Assembly: GCA_963545585.1 (NCBI GenBank)
Contig: CAUUKX010000064.1
Coordinates: forward strand, 1 to 12,421
Length of the DNA: 12,421 bases
Direction: 5' to 3'
Source: W11650 sp963545585
GTDB lineage: Bacteria > Bacillota > Clostridia > Lachnospirales > Vallitaleaceae
Part shown: positions 5,237 to 12,421 of the stretch, piece after piece
Layout: every line of letters starts with the position of its first letter
Position numbering within the stretch: the stretch's first letter is position 1
The notes under the pieces: generated by a model
Seen by the model: only the letters and a program-made list of their open reading frames with translations
Told to the model about the DNA's origin: nothing
Databases searched by the model: none
Translations under genes and position numbers: made by a program

Positions 5237-5632
5237 ATGGCTAAAGGACATAGAAGTCAGATAAAAAAGGAAAGAAACAATGTCAAGGATACAAGACCCA
5301 GGGCTAAAGTTTCGTTCGCTCGTGTTTCTCCGACAAAAGCTAATTTTGTGTTAAAGGCAATTCGCGGCAAGAAAGTCGGACAGGCTCTCGGTATTCTGGC
5401 ATATAATTCCAGATACGGTGCGGAAGTGATCGGCAAGCTCCTGCGGTCGGCAGTTGCCAATGCAGAAAATAACAATGGTATGGACGCGGGCCGTCTGTAC
5501 ATTGAAGAAGCCTATGCCAATCAGGGACCGATCATGAAGAGAATTCGTCCCAGAGCACAGGGCAGAGCATTTCGGATTGAAAAGAAAACAAGTCACATTA
5601 CGATTGTATTGAATGAGTTGAAAGACAAATAA
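5237..5632 (+). CDS. rplV: 50S ribosomal protein L22
   Basis: This 131-residue protein is L22 (uL22), whose beta-hairpin lines the exit tunnel next to L4. The core VSPTKANFVLKAIRGKKV, the central AVANAENN and the hairpin region RIRPRAQGRAFRI are all present. It carries a basic N-terminal arm of about 20 residues (MAKGHRSQIKKERNN and on) that shorter L22 proteins lack and that is common in Clostridia. The start is secure because AAGGAGG (5221-5227) is 9 nt upstream of ATG 5237 and the arm is part of the expected sequence. The stop overlaps the rpsC ribosome binding site. Confidence 0.97.
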   Translation: MAKGHRSQIKKERNNVKDTRPRAKVSFARVSPTKANFVLKAIRGKKVGQALGILAYNSRYGAEVIGKLLRSAVANAENNNGMDAGRLYIEEAYANQGPIMKRIRPRAQGRAFRIEKKTSHITIVLNELKDK

Positions 5633-5643
5633 GGAGGTTAAGC

Positions 5644-6306
5644 ATGGGTCAGAAAGTAAATCCTCATGGCTTACGGATCGGCATTATCAAAGACTGGGAT
5701 TCCAAGTGGTATGCTGAAAAGGAATATGCCGACTATCTGGTAGAAGATCATAAGCTGAGAGAATACTTAAAACAGCGGCTGTTCAGCGCCGGTATTTCCA
5801 ATATTGAAATTGAAAGAGCGTCAAAGAGAGTTCGTTTTAATATACACACAGCTAAGCCGGGTATTATCATTGGCAAGGGCGGTGAATCCATTGAAAAATT
5901 AAAGAGCGATTTGGAAAAGAAAACCGATTCGCAGGTCATGATTAACGTAATTGAAATCAAAAGACCGGAATTAAATGCGACTTTGACCGCTGAAAACGTA
6001 GCGGCACAGCTTGAGAGCCGTATTTCCTTCCGCCGGGCAATGAAGCAGGTTATCGGCAGAACGATGAAATCCGGCGCCAAGGGAATCAAAGTAACCTGTT
6101 CGGGACGGCTTGGCGGTGCGGAAATTGCCCGCGGCGAAAGCTATTCGGAAGGGACAATCCCGCTGCAGACATTAAGAGCAGACATTGATTACGGCTTTGC
6201 AGAAGCCAATACGACTTATGGCAAAATTGGTGTCAAGGTTTGGATTTATAAGGGCGAAATACTTCCTGAAAAAGTAAAAGCGTCAAGCGAAGGGAGCGAA
6301 AAATAA
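5644..6306 (+). CDS. rpsC: 30S ribosomal protein S3
   Basis: This 220-residue protein is S3 (uS3), which lines the mRNA entry tunnel and contributes to helicase activity. The N-terminal MGQKVNPHGLRIGI is diagnostic. A type II KH domain follows, with its GKGG loop at residues 77-80. The C-terminal domain includes CSGRLGGAEIARGE and ends with a short charged tail. AAGGAGG (5631-5637) begins within the rplV stop codon, and ATG 5644 follows 6 nt later. The TAA stop abuts the ATG of rplP with no spacer. Confidence 0.98.
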   Translation: MGQKVNPHGLRIGIIKDWDSKWYAEKEYADYLVEDHKLREYLKQRLFSAGISNIEIERASKRVRFNIHTAKPGIIIGKGGESIEKLKSDLEKKTDSQVMINVIEIKRPELNATLTAENVAAQLESRISFRRAMKQVIGRTMKSGAKGIKVTCSGRLGGAEIARGESYSEGTIPLQTLRADIDYGFAEANTTYGKIGVKVWIYKGEILPEKVKASSEGSEK

Positions 6307-6732
6307 ATGTTAATGCCGAAGAGAACAAAATATCGTAAGCAATTCCGTATGAAAATGCGCGGAAGAGCAACACGCGGAAATAAAATCAATTATGGTGAAT
6401 ATGGAATCATTGCATTAGAGCCGGGCTGGATCAAGGCAAATCAGATCGAAGCTGCCCGTGTGGCTGCTACCCGTCACATGCGTCGTGGCGGTAAGTTATG
6501 GATTAAGATTTTCCCGGATAAGCCTATTACGGCAACTCCCGCTGAAACTCGTATGGGTAAAGGTAAAGGTGCGGTAGAGTATTATGTGGCAGTAGTTCGG
6601 CCGGATTGCGTCATGTTCGAGATCGGCGGCGTCAGCGAAACGGTTGCCAAAGAAGCGTTGAGACTTGCGACACATAAGTTGCCGATCAAGTGCAAGGTAG
6701 TGTCGAAAGCTGATTTAGAAGGCGGTGAGTAG
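6307..6732 (+). CDS. rplP: 50S ribosomal protein L16
   Basis: This 141-residue protein is L16 (uL16), which helps position A-site tRNA and supports late assembly of the large subunit. MLMPKRTKYRKQ at the start, ALEPGWIKANQIEAARVA, and the RMGKGKGAVEYYVA loop are typical. ATG 6307 is preferred over the internal ATG at 6313 because L16 proteins begin ML(M/L)PKR. A slightly degenerate AGGGAG (6291-6296) inside rpsC precedes it by 10 nt. The start directly follows the rpsC stop, implying translational coupling. Confidence 0.97.
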   Translation: MLMPKRTKYRKQFRMKMRGRATRGNKINYGEYGIIALEPGWIKANQIEAARVAATRHMRRGGKLWIKIFPDKPITATPAETRMGKGKGAVEYYVAVVRPDCVMFEIGGVSETVAKEALRLATHKLPIKCKVVSKADLEGGE

Positions 6733-6733
6733 A

Positions 6734-6940
6734 ATGAAATCATCTAAATATATGGAAGAATTATTAAATAAGTCCGCAGCGGAATTAAACGAAGACCTTG
6801 TGAGCGCGAAAAAAGAATTGTTTAACCTCAGATTTCAAAATGCGACCAATCAGTTAAGCAACACTGGCCGGATTAAAGAGGTGCGCAGGAACATTGCCCG
6901 GATCCAAACCGTTCTGACCGCTCAAAGCAAGAAAGCATAG
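6734..6940 (+). CDS. rpmC: 50S ribosomal protein L29
   Basis: This 68-residue protein is L29 (uL29), a two-helix protein beside L23 at the tunnel exit. The LFNLRFQNATNQLSNTGRIKEVRR-type region (residues about 32-55) is the family signature. ATG 6734 is chosen over an in-frame GTG at 6725 because the latter lies inside rplP and adds three residues not usual in L29, while AAGGCGG (6719-6725) is spaced for 6734. That ribosome binding site is one base off the consensus used elsewhere. The gene begins one base after the rplP stop. Confidence 0.95.
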   Translation: MKSSKYMEELLNKSAAELNEDLVSAKKELFNLRFQNATNQLSNTGRIKEVRRNIARIQTVLTAQSKKA

Positions 6941-6958
6941 CCGAAGGAGGAATAGATC

Positions 6959-7219
6959 ATGGCAGAAGAAAGAAATATGAGAAAAACTCGGGTCGGTATC
7001 GTTTCGAGTGATAAAATGGATAAAACCATTACAGTAAAAGTCGAGACCAACGTAAAGCATCCGCTGTACGGCAAAGTTGTAAAGCAGACTAAGAAATTAA
7101 AGGTGCATGATGAAAACAACGAATGTAGAATCGGCGACCGGGTGCGCGTCATGGAAACCAGACCGCTGTCTAAGGATAAGCACTGGAGATTAGTAGAAAT
7201 TATCGAAAAAGCAAAATAG
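6959..7219 (+). CDS. rpsQ: 30S ribosomal protein S17
   Basis: This 86-residue protein is S17 (uS17), an OB-fold primary 16S rRNA binding protein. The sequence RKTRVGIVSSDKMDKTITV, the HPLYGKVV segment and IGDRVRVMETRPLSKDKHWR identify it, with normal length. AAGGAGG (6944-6950) is 8 nt before ATG 6959. It is the last gene of the classical S10 unit; rplN follows after 23 bp without a visible promoter, so S10 and spc are continuous here as in many Firmicutes. Confidence 0.98.
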   Translation: MAEERNMRKTRVGIVSSDKMDKTITVKVETNVKHPLYGKVVKQTKKLKVHDENNECRIGDRVRVMETRPLSKDKHWRLVEIIEKAK

Positions 7220-7242
7220 ATGCGAAATAGGAGGTACGGAAA

Positions 7243-7611
7243 ATGATTCAACAGGAATCAAGATTAAAGGTGGCAGACAATACCGGCGCCAAAGAACTAC
7301 TTTGCATTCGCGTCATGGGCGGATCCACCAGAAGATACGCAAGGATCGGAGATGTTATCATTGCGACTGTTAAAAGCGCAACACCAGGCGGCGTTGTAAA
7401 AAAAGGCGACGTAGTCAAGGCGGTCGTAGTGCGCACTACCAACCAAACCAGAAGAAGCAACGGTTCTTATATCCGCTTTGATCAAAACGCAGCGGTTATT
7501 CTGAGAGAAGACGGAACGCCGAAGGGCACCCGTATTTTTGGACCGGTTGCCAGAGAGTTGAGAGAAAAAAATTACATGAAGATTTTGTCTCTTGCTCCGG
7601 AAGTTCTTTAG
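7243..7611 (+). CDS. rplN: 50S ribosomal protein L14
   Basis: This 122-residue protein is L14 (uL14), at the subunit interface where it contacts 16S rRNA and binds the silencing factor RsfS. MIQQESRLKVADNTGAKE, the MGGSTRRYARIGD segment and the C-terminal GPVARELREKNYMKILSLAPEVL-type ending are diagnostic, and the length is exact for the family. AGGAGG (7229-7234) lies 8 nt before ATG 7243. Its TAG stop overlaps the rplX ribosome binding site. Confidence 0.98.
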   Translation: MIQQESRLKVADNTGAKELLCIRVMGGSTRRYARIGDVIIATVKSATPGGVVKKGDVVKAVVVRTTNQTRRSNGSYIRFDQNAAVILREDGTPKGTRIFGPVARELREKNYMKILSLAPEVL

Positions 7612-7623
7612 GAGGACGTAAGC

Positions 7624-7968
7624 ATGAAAATGAAGATAAAAGTTAACGATAAGGTCAGAGTAATTGCCGGTAAGGATTTGGGTAAAGAGGGCAAAGTGCT
7701 GAAGGTTGACCACAAAAACCGCAGAGTGCTGGTAGAAGGCATCGCCAAAGCGACCAAGCATACCAAGCCGAGTGCAGCCAACCGTCAGGGCGGAATTGTT
7801 CATCAGGAAGCCTTTATTGATGTATCCAATGTTATGTACCTGCATAATGGCAAGCCGACAAGACTCGGAATTAAAGTGGTTCAGGAAGAAGTGGACGGCA
7901 AGATGAAGAACGTTCGGTATCGTGTCGCCAAGTCAACCGGCGATGTGATTGACGAAAAGAGGAGGTAA
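7624..7968 (+). CDS. rplX: 50S ribosomal protein L24
   Basis: This 114-residue protein is L24 (uL24), an assembly initiator of the large subunit near the tunnel exit. A KOW motif spans about residues 8-36 (KVRVIAGKDLGKEGKVLKV), followed by KHTKPSAANRQGGIVHQEA. It is about 10 residues longer than the Bacillus protein at the C-terminus. ATG 7624 is preferred to ATG 7630 from the 8-nt spacing to AGGAGG (7610-7615). Its last sense codons (AAG AGG AGG) double as the ribosome binding site of rplE. Confidence 0.97.
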   Translation: MKMKIKVNDKVRVIAGKDLGKEGKVLKVDHKNRRVLVEGIAKATKHTKPSAANRQGGIVHQEAFIDVSNVMYLHNGKPTRLGIKVVQEEVDGKMKNVRYRVAKSTGDVIDEKRR

Positions 7969-7973
7969 GAGCA

Positions 7974-8513
7974 TTGAGTCGTTTTAAGGTAAAATACCAA
8001 GAACAAATTATTGGTGAATTAAAGAAAAAGTTTAATTATAAAAGCGTGATGCAGGTGCCGAAGATTGAAAAAATCGTAATCAACATGGGTGTCAGTGATG
8101 CCAGAGAAAATGCCAAGGCGCTGGAAAACGCAGCCGAGGAATTGGGTTTGATTACCGGTCAAAAGCCTCTTATCACCAAAGCGAAAAAATCAATCGCGGC
8201 TTTTAAATTAAGAGAAGGCATGAACATCGGCTGCAAAGTTACTCTGCGCGGCGACAAGATGTATGATTTCTTAGACCGTTTAATCTCAATCGCCTTACCT
8301 CGGGTTAGAGACTTTCGCGGCGTAAATCCGGATTCTTTTGACGGACGCGGCAACTATGCGCTGGGAATCAAGGAACAGATTATTTTTCCGGAGATTCAGT
8401 ACGACAAGGTGGATAAGGTGCGCGGCATGGACGTTATTATTGTAACGACTGCCCACAGTGATGAAGAAGGCCGTGAATTGCTGGCGCAATTCGGAATGCC
8501 GTTTAGAAAGTAG
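7974..8513 (+). CDS. rplE: 50S ribosomal protein L5 (TTG start)
   Basis: This 179-residue protein is L5 (uL5), part of the central protuberance, which binds 5S rRNA and forms a bridge to the small subunit. VPKIEKIVINMGVSDA, the GQKPLITKAKKSIAAFKLREG segment and RDFRGVNPDSFDGRGNYALGI are diagnostic. It starts with TTG at 7974, giving the expected MSRFKVKYQE sequence. GAGGAGGT (7959-7966) is encoded by the end of rplX. No in-frame ATG occurs nearby before the conserved core. A TTG start in a highly expressed operon is unusual and may lower or tune initiation. Confidence 0.96.
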   Translation: MSRFKVKYQEQIIGELKKKFNYKSVMQVPKIEKIVINMGVSDARENAKALENAAEELGLITGQKPLITKAKKSIAAFKLREGMNIGCKVTLRGDKMYDFLDRLISIALPRVRDFRGVNPDSFDGRGNYALGIKEQIIFPEIQYDKVDKVRGMDVIIVTTAHSDEEGRELLAQFGMPFRK

Positions 8514-8522
8514 GAGGAAGCT

Positions 8523-8708
8523 ATGGCTAAAAAATCAATGATCGTTAAGCAGCAGCGCGAACCCAGATTTTCTACACAAGGGTATACCCGCTGCCGAATC
8601 TGCGGAAGACCTCATTCCGTATTAAAGAAGTTCGGAATTTGCAGAGTATGTTTCAGAGAATTGGCCTACAAGGGTCAAATCCCGGGCGTTAAGAAAGCCA
8701 GCTGGTAA
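8523..8708 (+). CDS. rpsN: 30S ribosomal protein S14 type Z (zinc-binding)
   Basis: This 61-residue protein is the short, zinc-containing form of S14 (uS14), a head protein of the small subunit. Two CxxC pairs (Cys24/Cys27 and Cys40/Cys43) form the zinc site. The C-terminal GQIPGVKKASW is typical of the form. In Firmicutes this type is often paired elsewhere with a zinc-free copy made in zinc starvation; none is in this window. AGGAGG (8512-8517) overlaps the rplE stop and precedes ATG 8523 by 5 nt. Confidence 0.98.
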   Translation: MAKKSMIVKQQREPRFSTQGYTRCRICGRPHSVLKKFGICRVCFRELAYKGQIPGVKKASW

Positions 8709-8729
8709 GAAAGAGAGGAGGAATAAACT

Positions 8730-9131
8730 ATGACTATGACCGATCCGATCGCGGATATGCTGACAAGAATCCGCAATGCGAATACTGCAAAGCATGATTA
8801 TGTAAAGGTTCCTTCGTCCAAAATGAAGTTGGCGATTGCCGATATTCTGGAAAAAGAAGGGTATATTAAGAGCTATGAGGTGTTGGAGGACGGAAAGTTT
8901 CCGGAAATCCAAATCGCTTTAAAATACGGTGCAAATAAAAATGAAAAAGTAATTTCCGGTTTGAAGAAGATTTCCAAACCCGGTCTGCGCGTTTATGCCA
9001 ATAAGGATCAACTGCCGCGCGTACTGGGAGGACTGGGGATTGCTATTATCTCGACCAACAAAGGCGTTATCACCGATAAAGAAGCCCGCAAGCAAAACGT
9101 TGGCGGCGAAGTGTTAGCATTTGTTTGGTAA
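8730..9131 (+). CDS. rpsH: 30S ribosomal protein S8
   Basis: This 133-residue protein is S8 (uS8), a primary binder of 16S rRNA helix 21. In E. coli it represses the spc operon by binding rplE mRNA. The start TMTDPIADMLTRIRNA and the end GLGIAIISTNKGVITDKEAR with GGEVLAFVW are diagnostic, and the length is normal. AGGAGG (8716-8721) precedes ATG 8730 by 8 nt. I did not find an S8-type RNA target upstream of rplE, where the spacer is only 5 bp. The 71-bp spacer that follows is the second longest of the operon. Confidence 0.98.
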   Translation: MTMTDPIADMLTRIRNANTAKHDYVKVPSSKMKLAIADILEKEGYIKSYEVLEDGKFPEIQIALKYGANKNEKVISGLKKISKPGLRVYANKDQLPRVLGGLGIAIISTNKGVITDKEARKQNVGGEVLAFVW

Positions 9132-9151
9132 TAATAAATCAAAGGCGAAAT

Positions 9152-9174
9152 GATAGCGGATAGGTTCCGCTGTC
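9152..9174 (+). promoter_or_regulatory. Hairpin in the rpsH-rplF spacer
   Basis: A 9-bp stem pairs GATAGCGGA (9152-9160) with TCCGCTGTC (9166-9174), including one U-G pair, around a 5-nt loop TAGGT. No U-run follows, so it is not an intrinsic terminator. It ends 11 nt before the AAAGGAGG of rplF. CGGATAG and GTTCCGCTGT within it also occur in the rplC spacer (2460-2466 and 2474-2483), separated there by 7 extra bases. It may be a processing or stability element; that is inference. Confidence 0.6.
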
Positions 9175-9202
9175 CCAATGAAACCAAAGGAGGAAAGACG
9201 AA

Positions 9203-9739
9203 ATGTCAAGAATAGGAAGAATGCCGATTACCGTTCCGGCAGGAGTTACGGTTGATTTGAAGGAACACAATCTGTTGACCGTCAAAGGCCCGAAAGGTCA
9301 GCTGCAAAGACAGCTTCCCGTAGAAATGAAGATTGAGATTGACGGTGCGGAAATTAAAGTTGTCCGGCCGAACGATTTGAAAAAAATGAAGTCTTTGCAC
9401 GGCTTAACCAGAACACTGATCAATAACATGGTCGTCGGCGTAACGGCAGGCTATGAAAAGAAATTGGAGATCAATGGCGTTGGTTACAAGGCCAGCAAAA
9501 AAGGAAAACAGCTTGATTTAGCTCTCGGTTATTCTCATCCGATTGAGATGACAGATCCGGAAGGCATCGAGTCGACTGTTGAGAATAATATTATTACCGT
9601 GCGCGGCATCGACAAGGAAAAGGTCGGCCAATATGCAGCGGAGATCAGATTTAAGAGAATGCCGGAGCCGTATAAGGGCAAAGGTATTAAGTATGTTGGC
9701 GAAGTTATCCGCCGTAAAGAAGGAAAAACTGCTAAATAG
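9203..9739 (+). CDS. rplF: 50S ribosomal protein L6
   Basis: This 178-residue protein is L6 (uL6), near the sarcin-ricin loop and factor-binding site. It has the duplicated fold of the family. SRIGRMPITVPAGV opens it, GVGYKASKKGKQL lies in the second half, and EPYKGKGIKYVGEVIRRKEGK closes it; the last is the most conserved segment. AAAGGAGG (9186-9193) is 9 nt before ATG 9203. It follows the hairpin-bearing 71-bp spacer and is 18 bp before rplR. Confidence 0.98.
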   Translation: MSRIGRMPITVPAGVTVDLKEHNLLTVKGPKGQLQRQLPVEMKIEIDGAEIKVVRPNDLKKMKSLHGLTRTLINNMVVGVTAGYEKKLEINGVGYKASKKGKQLDLALGYSHPIEMTDPEGIESTVENNIITVRGIDKEKVGQYAAEIRFKRMPEPYKGKGIKYVGEVIRRKEGKTAK

Positions 9740-9757
9740 GTAAAGGAGTGAATCAAG

Positions 9758-10114
9758 ATGATAAATAAAATTTCCAAGGTGAAGAACCGGATTAAAAAAC
9801 ATAAAAAGCTCCGTCAAACACTGAGTGGCACGGCACAGCAGCCTCGGCTTTCAGTGTATCGCAGCAATAATCATATTTACACGCAGATCATTGACGACGT
9901 CAAAGCGCATACATTAGCTGCCGCCTCCTCCCGGACGGAGGGCCTTGATAAGACCAATGACGTAGAAGCTGCCAAAGCCGTAGGCAAGGCGATTGCCGAA
10001 AAAGCCAAAGCCAAAGGAATCGACACAGTCGTATTTGACAGAGGCGGCTATAAGTACCACGGTAAAATCAAAGCATTAGCAGAGGCCGCTCGTGAAGCAG
10101 GCTTAAATTTCTAA
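9758..10114 (+). CDS. rplR: 50S ribosomal protein L18
   Basis: This 118-residue protein is L18 (uL18), which binds 5S rRNA with L5 in the central protuberance. The basic N-terminal arm, the RLSVYRSNNHIYTQIIDD strand region and FDRGGYKYHGKIKALAEAARE at the C-terminus are the family markers. The length is normal. AAAGGAG (9742-9748) lies 9 nt before ATG 9758. Its stop overlaps the rpsE ribosome binding site. Confidence 0.97.
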   Translation: MINKISKVKNRIKKHKKLRQTLSGTAQQPRLSVYRSNNHIYTQIIDDVKAHTLAAASSRTEGLDKTNDVEAAKAVGKAIAEKAKAKGIDTVVFDRGGYKYHGKIKALAEAAREAGLNF

Positions 10115-10124
10115 GGAGGCAAAG

Positions 10125-10634
10125 ATGAGAAATCAAATGATAGATGCCAGCGCTTTAGATCTTCAGGAAAGAGTGGTTGCCATTCGCCGTGTAACCAAAG
10201 TAGTAAAAGGCGGCCGGAACTTCCGCTTTGCTGCACTGGTGGTAGTCGGCGACGGCAACGGCCATGTCGGATACGGCATCGGTAAGTCCACCGAAATTCC
10301 GGAAGCAATCCGCAAAGGCGCACAGGATGCAAAGAAAAAATTAATCAATGTACCGATTGATGAAAACAGTTCCATTCCGCATAACTGGACAGGCAGGTTC
10401 GGTAGTGCGTCCGTCCTTTTAATGAGAGCTCCGGAAGGTACCGGCGTTATCGCCGGCGGTTCGGCCCGGGCAGTCCTGGAATTAGCCGGGATTCGGAATA
10501 TCCGGACCAAATCGATGGGCTCCAAGAATAAGACTAATGTGGTTTCCGCAACGATTGAGGCTTTAAAGAACTTAAAGACTCCAGAAGAAGTCAGCCGTCT
10601 GCGCGGCAAACCGGTCAGCGAGATATTAGGATAG
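10125..10634 (+). CDS. rpsE: 30S ribosomal protein S5
   Basis: This 169-residue protein is S5 (uS5), which with S3 and S4 shapes the mRNA entry site and affects decoding accuracy. The double-stranded-RNA-binding-like N-terminal domain contains ERVVAIRRVTKVVKGGRNF and GHVGYGIGKSTEIPEAIRK. The C-terminal domain has APEGTGVIAGGSARAVLELAG. AAGGAGG (10113-10119) precedes ATG 10125 by 5 nt. The residues I can compare look normal; no resistance-type change was recognised. Confidence 0.98.
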   Translation: MRNQMIDASALDLQERVVAIRRVTKVVKGGRNFRFAALVVVGDGNGHVGYGIGKSTEIPEAIRKGAQDAKKKLINVPIDENSSIPHNWTGRFGSASVLLMRAPEGTGVIAGGSARAVLELAGIRNIRTKSMGSKNKTNVVSATIEALKNLKTPEEVSRLRGKPVSEILG

Positions 10635-10644
10635 GAGGCTTATG

Positions 10645-10833
10645 ATGGCAAAAATTAAAATTACTTTAGTAAAATCGACCATCGGTGCGATTCCCAAGCA
10701 TCGGGCAACCGCTAAGGCGCTGGGTTTAAATAAGATGCATAAGACCGTTGTTCAGGAGGATAACGGTTCGATTCGGGGCATGATCCATCAAATTCAACAT
10801 TTAGTAAAAGTAGAAGCTGTAGAAGCTAATTGA
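10645..10833 (+). CDS. rpmD: 50S ribosomal protein L30
   Basis: This 62-residue protein is L30 (uL30), a small large-subunit protein found in most but not all bacteria. KIKITLVKSTIGAIPKHRATAKALGL-type sequence from residue 3 is diagnostic. Two adjacent ATG codons (10642 and 10645) are possible; 10645 is chosen because AGGAGG (10633-10638) is then 6 nt away, against 3 nt, and because L30 proteins usually begin with one Met. The gene sits in the normal rpsE-rpmD-rplO order. Confidence 0.94.
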   Translation: MAKIKITLVKSTIGAIPKHRATAKALGLNKMHKTVVQEDNGSIRGMIHQIQHLVKVEAVEAN

Positions 10834-10853
10834 TAGAGAAGGAGGTGCAAGCT

Positions 10854-11294
10854 GTGAACTTATCAGAGTTAAATCCTGCACAGGGCGCAACAAAAAAGAC
10901 GATTCGCAAGGGTCGCGGAGAAAGTTCGGGCAAAGGTAAGACTTCCGGACGTGGCAATAAGGGACAAAACGCCAGAAGCGGCGGCGGTGTTCGGCCGGGC
11001 TTTGAAGGCGGACAAATGCCTTTGATCAGAAGACTGCCCAAGCGTGGCTTTGTCAATCGCAACAGCAAAGAGATTGTCGGCATTAACGTTGATGTTTTAG
11101 ACCGTTTTGAAAACGGAGCAGTAGTAGACATTAATGCCTTGCTGGAAGCCGGGATTGTTAAAAATCCGAGAGATGGCGTCAAGATTTTGGGCAATGGAGA
11201 AATCAACAAGAAATTAACGGTCAAGGTAAATGCATTTAGTAAGACTGCCGTAGAAAAAATCGAAGCTGCCGGAGGAAAGACTGAGGTGATTTAG
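10854..11294 (+). CDS. rplO: 50S ribosomal protein L15 (GTG start)
   Basis: This 146-residue protein is L15 (uL15), a late-binding organiser of 23S rRNA. The long basic, glycine-rich N-terminal extension contains GRGNKGQNARSGGGVRPGFEGGQ, read here in two parts around residues 32-54. It is followed by PLIRRLPKRGF and a C-terminal globular domain ending GGKTEVI. The length equals that of Bacillus L15 when GTG 10854 is used. AAGGAGGTG (10839-10847) is 6 nt upstream. An in-frame TTG at 10830 would overlap rpmD and lies before the ribosome binding site, so it is rejected. The stop abuts the secY start. Confidence 0.96.
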   Translation: MNLSELNPAQGATKKTIRKGRGESSGKGKTSGRGNKGQNARSGGGVRPGFEGGQMPLIRRLPKRGFVNRNSKEIVGINVDVLDRFENGAVVDINALLEAGIVKNPRDGVKILGNGEINKKLTVKVNAFSKTAVEKIEAAGGKTEVI

Positions 11295-12421
11295 GTGCTA
11301 AATACACTGAAAACAGCATTCAAGGTAGAGGACGTCAGAAAGCGAATCATTTACACGCTCTTGATGTTTGTGGTGATTCGGCTGGGTGCGAATGTACCGA
11401 TTCCTGGGATTAATACGGCGGCACTGCAGGGCGTTTTTGCCAGCAACGAAGGCCTTTTGAGTATGCTGGATGCTTTCTCGGGCGGTGCTTTTCGGAACAT
11501 GACCTTGTTTGCACTGGGTATTATCCCATACATTAACTCATCCATTATCATGAATCTGTTAACGATTGCCATTCCTGTTCTGGAAGAAATGCAGAAGGAA
11601 GGCGAGGATGGCCGAAAGAAGATTGCTACCATCACCCGTTATGTAACGATGGTGCTGGCGCTGATTCAGGCAATTGCGATTACGCTGACTTTAAATGCAC
11701 AGAGAATGTTTATTCAATGGAACTTTTTCAGTGCGTTGGTATCGGTCTCGGCCATGGTTGCCGGTACGGCCTTTTTGATGTGGTTGGGTGAACGGATGAA
11801 TGAAAAGGGCATTGGCAACGGTATTTCCCTGATTATCGCAATCAATATTCTGTCAGGGCTGCCGAGTGGTGTGCAGATGATTGCCAATCTGTTTAAGGAA
11901 GGCAGATATTTGTCAATCATAGCTATCTTAGTTGGCTTTTTGGTAATGATTGTAGTAATCGTTCTGATTCAGTTAGGAGAAAGACGGATTTCGGTGCAGT
12001 ATGCCAAAAGAATGCAGGGTAGAAAGGTATATGGCGGACAGTCGACCTATATTCCTTTGAAAGTAAATATGGCAGGTGTTATCCCGGTCATCTTTGCTTC
12101 CTCTTTATTAGGTTTTCCGCAGACTTTGGCAGGCTTTTTCACTGCACAGCCGACTGGTGTGCTGGCTACCGTCCTGAACTTTTTGAATTATTACACCAAT
12201 CCTTTTGGAACGCTGCTGTACTTCATTCTGACAGTAGCATTTGCTTACTTTTATACGGCGATTATTTTCAATCCCTATGAAGTGGCGGACAATATGAAGA
12301 AAAATGGCGGTTTTATTCCCGGTATTCGTCCGGGTAAGCCGACCATGGAATATTTAACAACGGTCTTAAACCGGATGGTCTTTATCGGCGGCGTGATTTT
12401 AGGCTTAATTTCCATTTTGCC
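11295..12421 (+). CDS. secY: Preprotein translocase subunit SecY (partial, runs off the window)
   Basis: This is the channel subunit of the SecYEG translocon in the cytoplasmic membrane. 375 codons are visible without a stop, roughly 85-90 percent of the usual 420-440 residues; the C-terminal end lies beyond 12421. The start MLNTLKTAFKVEDVRKRI leads into the first membrane segment (about 18-37), followed by the plug-region sequence. Conserved segments are GERMNEKGIGNGISLI (165-180) and NGGFIPGIRPGKPT (337-350). The start is GTG 11295, directly after the rplO stop, with GAGGTGA (11283-11289) inside rplO. This is the usual position of secY in spc operons and suggests translational coupling; adk and map usually follow. 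Confidence 0.97.
   Translation, partial: MLNTLKTAFKVEDVRKRIIYTLLMFVVIRLGANVPIPGINTAALQGVFASNEGLLSMLDAFSGGAFRNMTLFALGIIPYINSSIIMNLLTIAIPVLEEMQKEGEDGRKKIATITRYVTMVLALIQAIAITLTLNAQRMFIQWNFFSALVSVSAMVAGTAFLMWLGERMNEKGIGNGISLIIAINILSGLPSGVQMIANLFKEGRYLSIIAILVGFLVMIVVIVLIQLGERRISVQYAKRMQGRKVYGGQSTYIPLKVNMAGVIPVIFASSLLGFPQTLAGFFTAQPTGVLATVLNFLNYYTNPFGTLLYFILTVAFAYFYTAIIFNPYEVADNMKKNGGFIPGIRPGKPTMEYLTTVLNRMVFIGGVILGLISIL

Noticed and set aside
1..12421. CRISPR array, insertion sequence, tRNA or rRNA gene
   Set aside because: No spaced repeats, transposase-like proteins with terminal inverted repeats, or tRNA/rRNA-like sequence were seen on reading both strands.

Overview
The window is a stretch of Clostridia-type (low-GC Firmicute, probably gut Lachnospiraceae-like) chromosome. 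It is dominated by the S10-spc ribosomal protein operon, entirely on the + strand. The taxonomic call is inferred from the gene order, the zinc-binding S14 (type Z), the long N-terminal arm of L22, the C-terminal sequence of L2, near-universal AGGAGG ribosome binding sites, and a type III toxin most like CptN of gut Clostridia.

Region 1 (1-1341) is accessory. A consensus promoter (139-167) drives a small secreted matrixin-like zinc metalloprotease (205-705). A lipoprotein of unknown function (721-1341) follows 15 bp later, so the two probably form a secreted or surface pair.

Region 2 (about 1343-1757) has the architecture of a type III (RNA-protein) toxin-antitoxin locus. It holds a near-perfect sigma-A promoter (1368-1396), a short structured RNA of about 60 nt, an intrinsic terminator (1461-1495), and then a gene for the N-terminal half of a ToxN/AbiQ/CptN-family endoribonuclease (1513-1757). 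The toxin is truncated to 80 residues and the antitoxin RNA appears to have little more than one unit, so this looks like a decaying or solitary-antitoxin form.

Region 3 (1758-2103) has no gene. It carries the promoter of the ribosomal operon (1860-1888) and a leader of about 208 nt that can be folded almost end to end, with mutually exclusive helices next to the rpsJ ribosome binding site. It is a candidate autoregulatory RNA.

Region 4 (2104-12421) contains rpsJ-rplC-rplD-rplW-rplB-rpsS-rplV-rpsC-rplP-rpmC-rpsQ-rplN-rplX-rplE-rpsN-rpsH-rplF-rplR-rpsE-rpmD-rplO-secY, tightly packed, with secY running off the right edge. Only two spacers exceed 60 bp, those before rplC and before rplF. Both hold hairpins, and they share a 17-nt split sequence. 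These genes supply core proteins of both ribosomal subunits, and secY supplies the translocon channel. No internal promoter or terminator was seen after 2104.
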